A DNA stretch of 64,000 nucleotides from Avena insularis (lineage: Eukaryota; Streptophyta; Magnoliopsida; Poales; Poaceae): contig CM042694.1 of the NCBI GenBank assembly GCA_023614405.1, forward strand, positions 94,843,285 through 94,907,284, read 5' to 3'. Below the pieces are notes generated by a model. That model saw only the letters and a list, made by a program, of their open reading frames with translations, was not told where the DNA came from and searched no databases. Shown here piece by piece: positions 60,231 through 64,000 of the stretch (positions within the stretch are counted from its first letter, which is position 1; each line of letters begins with the position of its first letter). The position numbers and the translations under genes were made by a program.

Positions 60231-60555
60231 AGAGATAAGACAATTGGTTTTGTTAACTTTGGACGATCGAAAATTACTCAATTCTTAGTTGAAACCGAGA
60301 ACCGTCGATACGACACTGAGAATCTGTGCAAGAGTTCACAATATTTTAACTCTTGGAATAAACAATACATTTCTTTTGAACTAGTGAACAGATTATTACA
60401 TCACCCTCTTTAGACATGTACGAGAAAAACTGAAAAATCGACGGAGAATTAGTTAATTGTTCCCAGTGGACCGCGCGAGACTCGAACACTCCTTAAGACA
60501 ATTCATTCATATATAGCCTCTATATATGAGGAGTCCGCTGCATGTAAATTTTGGT

Positions 60556-61666
60556 TTACAGCTTTGGCATCGCAGCAGGCGGCAGCAGGTGACCCTTCTG
60601 CTGCAGGGACATCACCGTGTCGTACAAACTTTGCCTCAGAGGAGTGAACTCCAAGCCTAAGTCTTTGATCCTCTGGGTCGAGAATTTATACGGTTTCACC
60701 ATGGGCTTGCCATCATCTTCGGACCTGCCATGACGAACGACAACACGCAGGCTCATCGAAGAGAAAGCACATACAATATGGATGACAAAACATGCAGAAT
60801 GGAAATCTTCCTACTTGGTAGTTACGGGGTAGTGAGGGAAGAGGTCTTGGAGGATCTGGCAGTAGTGAGCACGGTGCAGCAGGTCTCCGATGCAGAGGTA
60901 GCGTCCGCGGGCGTCGGGTTGCTCGTAGACGAGGACGTGGGCGCGGGCGACGTCGCGGACGTCGGTGTAACCGGCGACGGCGTTCGGGTAGGCTGTCTTG
61001 GTGCCCGTGATGTACTTCACGACGCCGTTGATGCTCCCGTTGAGTGTCTGTTGCAACGCGGGACCGATCGTTACATTTGGAACAACCACCGCCAGCTCCA
61101 CGCCTCTCATCGCCGCCTCCTCCATCGCCGTCTTCTCCGCCATCATCTTCGCGCAGCAGTACATGTTCTGGGTAGGTACAAGTTGAATCGGGAGATAAAT
61201 CGAGGCGATGGAATGATAAAACTCAGGGATATCTGAATTACGCCTGTTCGTTTGCAGAATTCGTAGTCACTCCAGTACGTCTCGTCGACCACGGCGTCGG
61301 GGCTCCGGTTAGGGTCCATGTGCACCGCGCCGTAGGAGGAAGTGAATACCACGCGCCGCACGCCCATGTCCGCCGCCGTGCTGATAACGTTCTTCGTCCC
61401 TTCCACGGCGACCGGCACGAGTTCCTGCAAGAGATCATGTGAGTACGTCTGTTTAGTGCTCGGCCCTTCTTGAAAATCGCAAGAAGAAGTGAGCAGTGGC
61501 AGCGGACTGACGGGGTCGTTGGACACCGGAGATGCGATGTGGAAGACGCCGTGACAACCGCTGAAGGCGGCACGGAGGGTGCCGTAGTTGAGCACGTCGG
61601 CGCAGCACAGGGAGAGCCTCTCGTCCGCTCCTTCTAGCCCCAGCAAGTGTGCGTTCTTGCCATCAG
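60556..61666 (-). pseudogene. Second cinnamoyl-CoA reductase-like copy, exons 2-5; first exon not found
   Basis: Exons 61512-61666, 61242-61424, 60815-61167 and 60556-60724 are in one frame, without stops, with GT-AG introns. The lengths of exons 2-4 (155, 183, 353) equal those of 31666-34236. The catalytic Ser (FTSSYGAV) and YCCAK are kept, with NMYCCAK again replacing the canonical NWYCYGK. The C-terminus is shorter (ends AAMPKL). The Rossmann exon (VTGAGGFIG) should lie beyond 61680 but is not seen in the remaining 2.3 kb, while the first copy's intron 1 is 1.3 kb. Either intron 1 is very long and exon 1 lies outside the window, or the copy is 5'-truncated. Without it the cofactor-binding loop is missing. 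I list it as a probable pseudogene, but a functional gene is possible. Confidence 0.8.
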
Positions 61667-61679
61667 CTACACAAATGAA

Positions 61680-62215
61680 CGAAACACGCGCCCGCCCAAT
61701 TTTAACAATTGACCACCAAAATATGGAAGACGACGTTGATCACATGGATGGAAGACGCGGTGGTGGCATCTCTGGTGAATACGGCACAGATCGGCCGTCG
61801 GCATACAAGAGATCACATTCAAGGCAACCAAATGGGGTTCTTGTCATAAGTTTCACATTCACGAATTAGTCACCTCGTTACCTAACCTATTTGAGCTACT
61901 GGAAACGTATTGTTCCTAGGTTAAGGACTCTAAAGACTGTCCAGCACATGATGAAATGGATTTTATGCGCGGCTACATGGTAAAGTAAAAAATTGAGCGT
62001 ACAATGGACGGCAGTGGTGAGTTTAAAGCAAAGGAGAATAGTTCATGTTTGATTCACAGGTCGACAAAACAGATGAATAAAAAATATATATTATTGAAGT
62101 GCCATGCCAAATAAAGTCCTTTCATATGTATTTGTACTGAAGTTTGTCTCAATACACAAGAGAAAAAATACATTATTTTTAACTGTTAGATCTGTAATTT
62201 ACGGCTCGCGTAACT
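61680..62215. other. Region upstream of the second reductase copy
   Basis: The position expected for intron 1 of the copy. Similarity to the first copy's intron 1 fades within about 30 bases. No first exon, promoter or repeat family recognised. Confidence 0.4.
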
Positions 62216-62219
62216 TTTG

Positions 62220-62640
62220 TGCGGGAGGGTTCCCGTTCTTTGTTTAAACTTTTTATTCAGTGCCTTCTTTAGGATTTTGAGGCGGCGGCTACGTCCTGAA
62301 GTTAGAATAAAATCTTCCCCGCTCTATCCTCGCTCCGGTGGTGCATCTAGCACCGACGAAGGGCGCGTGGAGTCGTGTGGCCGGCGGATCTTTTGGGATC
62401 CGGTCGGTTTTCGTATTCGTCAGTGTGGATTCAGGCCAGTCTCTTCTGATCTACGGTTGTCATCTTCGGCGATGGTTGCTGCTCTGGTGCGCTGGCTCTT
62501 TTTGGTCTTAGCACGATGACTTTCCGTCTGTCTACTACAAAAAACTCTACTACGACAAACTTTGTCCAGCTCCGGTGATGGAGGGGCGAGGACGGCGGTG
62601 CGACTTCGGCTCATGCTAGTGCGTGTAGTCGTCGCTAAGT
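62220..62640 (+). repeat. Dispersed repeat, uninterrupted copy
   Basis: Matches the two halves found at 29100-29597 and 30879-31000 in reverse orientation, but without the LINE-like insert. It gives the empty-site reference for that insertion. Confidence 0.65.
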
Positions 62641-62754
62641 GGTCCAATGACCAATTTGTAATTTAATTTTATTACTTTTTGGACTATTTGTACTGTTGTT
62701 GATTATAATTGGTGGATTTTCGAAAAAAAATATATTGGTACTTAAGTTTACGTG

Positions 62755-62835
62755 TCAAATCTATATTTATATCTATACCTATACCTATATATATATAATA
62801 TATAATAATCTATATCTATACCTAATAATAAAGGA
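62755..62835. repeat. AT-rich simple sequence (CTATAC/TATA)
   Basis: Irregular runs of CTATACCTATA and TATATA, followed at about 62821 by CTAATAATAAAGGACGAAG, an end-like motif of a grass transposon. No gene. Confidence 0.6.
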
Positions 62836-62950
62836 CGAAGTGTTTCTTCCGGTCCAACACTTTTTAGGACGGATTTACCCCTGCAAGTTTGGAGGTATTA
62901 TGTTATGTGCCACCGCCAAGTCAAAACAAATAGATCAAGAATTGCCATAA

Positions 62951-63088
62951 GGTCGGTCGTGTACGAGCTCCCTCTTCTTCTTGCATGCAAGGTCAAGGCC
63001 GGTCGTGTACAAGCTCCCTCTTCGTCTTGCATGCAAGGTCGGTGGTGTACGAGCTCTCTCTTCTTCTTGCACGCAAGGCCAGTGGTGA
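62951..63088. repeat. Three tandem units of about 45 bp
   Basis: GGTCGTGTACGAGCTCCCTC followed by TTCTTCTTGCATGCAAGG occurs three times with small changes (starts near 62951, 63000 and 63040). The reading frames across it are artefacts of the repeat. Confidence 0.85.
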
Positions 63089-64000
63089 AAGCAAGGCTCT
63101 TCTCGCAGGCTGGCGACGTGCTGCTCTACATGGGAGTTCTAGAGGGGCGCCGGGTCGGGATGAGCTGGAGAGGAAAGTCGAGAGGGACGCAGGTATCATG
63201 CGCAGAGCAATGGAAGTGCATGATGAGAAGGTTTCATGTGGGCATCACATCAGCGTCGAGGAAGATGGCGTTCGGGAATGAACTAGGGGACCGATGATGA
63301 TAGATAGCAAGGAGGCGAGCAAGAGAAAGAGCGCTGGCCGGGATGTGCGCCAAAGTAGCAGGGATGCGTCCCAAAGCGCGGCCGCTGGCTAGGCAAGGTC
63401 GACCACAGACGTCGAGCTTCAGAGGAGCTATGCAAGTTGAGGTCAGTAGGAGGTCTGGTGGCGCTGTGGTGAGTATCTTGGCGCGGCAACACTGAGGGTT
63501 CCTGGAGGAAGAGACGCATGGGGCGACGCTCAATCAGGGCACATGGCGGTGGAGACAAGGCGAAGCAACGAAGCGTGGGGTTCGCGCTAATGAGAGCACC
63601 CGGGCGAGGGGGGAAGGGGCCAGCAAGCCAGAGAATAAGGCGGCGACCGGCGATAGAGGGCCAGGCGGCGACGCTCGCTGCGTGTCGTGAAATAAGAGAC
63701 GAGCAAGGAGAAGCAGATATGTTGTGGGGTTGGGAAGGTTCGCTTGGTTGTGCTAGATAGGATGTTCTTGGGCCGTTCAATTAGTGCAGTTAACAGGCCC
63801 GCACAAACTGACCGATCAGTTCTAATAGTGCAAAGCTTTGGTAATATAGTCCCACCTCGCTCTTTAACAGTGGGTCTCACCTATTTATATAGGTGTGTGA
63901 GTAGCTTAAAAATATCCACATAGCCTCTGAAATAAATATGCAATAGCACCGGAAAAGGTGCGGCGGCATGGTCCAACAAAGAGAAGGCACGTACAAAGAG
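63089..64000. other. GC-rich end of the window, nothing assigned
   Basis: GC-rich DNA with many overlapping open stretches on both strands, none with a recognisable domain or promoter. GGGCCGTTCAATTAGTGCAG near 63770 looks repeat-like. I see no supportable gene. Confidence 0.35.

Noticed and set aside
62905..63297. Two overlapping plus-strand frames near the end of the window
   Set aside because: They are created by the three-unit tandem repeat and the GC-rich tail; no domain.

Overview
The window looks like nuclear DNA of a large-genome grass of the wheat tribe (Triticeae: wheat, barley, Aegilops or a relative). The reasons are nested Gypsy elements whose LTRs start TGATAC and prime from tRNA-Asp, many Stowaway MITEs with CTCCCTCCG ends, a large CACTA transposon with CCGGT-rich subterminal repeats, and a few GC-rich genes with GT-AG introns. 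Most of the 64 kb is transposon-derived. No species can be named from the sequence alone.

Genes. Two complete host genes can be rebuilt from split exons. (1) A 13-exon WD40-repeat gene on the minus strand (16749-23730, 403 codons) closely resembles DSE1/TANMEI, the plant GNB1L-type protein. (2) A 5-exon cinnamoyl-CoA reductase-like gene lies on the minus strand (31666-34236, 332 codons). A second cinnamoyl-CoA reductase-like copy (60556-61666, minus) keeps exons 2-5 in frame, but its first exon is not in the window. A short GC-rich single-exon gene of 91 codons (15136-15411, plus) has a good TATA promoter but no recognised family.

Layout. 1-5138: a MITE-like foldback, then a truncated direct duplicate of the middle of the WD40 gene (exons 8-11), carrying a small TAA-flanked insertion and a solo LTR. 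5139-13841: a retroelement fragment interrupted by a non-autonomous Gypsy element (minus strand), which itself contains a nested solo LTR. 13842-16748: repeats, the 91-codon gene and MITEs. 16749-23730: the WD40 gene. 23731-31100: mostly anonymous or repeat-derived sequence, including a LINE-like insertion with a target-site duplication. 31420-36102: the first cinnamoyl-CoA reductase-like gene and several Stowaways. 36560-37600: an unrecognised gene-like GC-rich stretch. 37601-42564: a full-length but coding-broken Copia element with 174-bp LTRs and a perfect 5-bp target duplication. 44991-56677: an 11.7-kb CACTA transposon with decayed transposase genes and an internal cytochrome P450 fragment. 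57100-60246: MITEs, a 370-bp tandem duplication and a young 912-bp retroposon with a perfect 16-bp target duplication. 60310-64000: the second reductase copy and further repeats.

How it fits together. Two local duplications (WD40 gene about 17 kb apart, reductase about 29 kb apart) have been spread and partly broken by later transposon insertions. The duplicate copies serve as empty-site references that let several insertions be read to the base. I see no convincing new molecular system. The most interesting items are the paired duplications, the doubled primer-binding site in the Gypsy element, the P450 fragment inside the CACTA, and the unassigned 91-codon gene.
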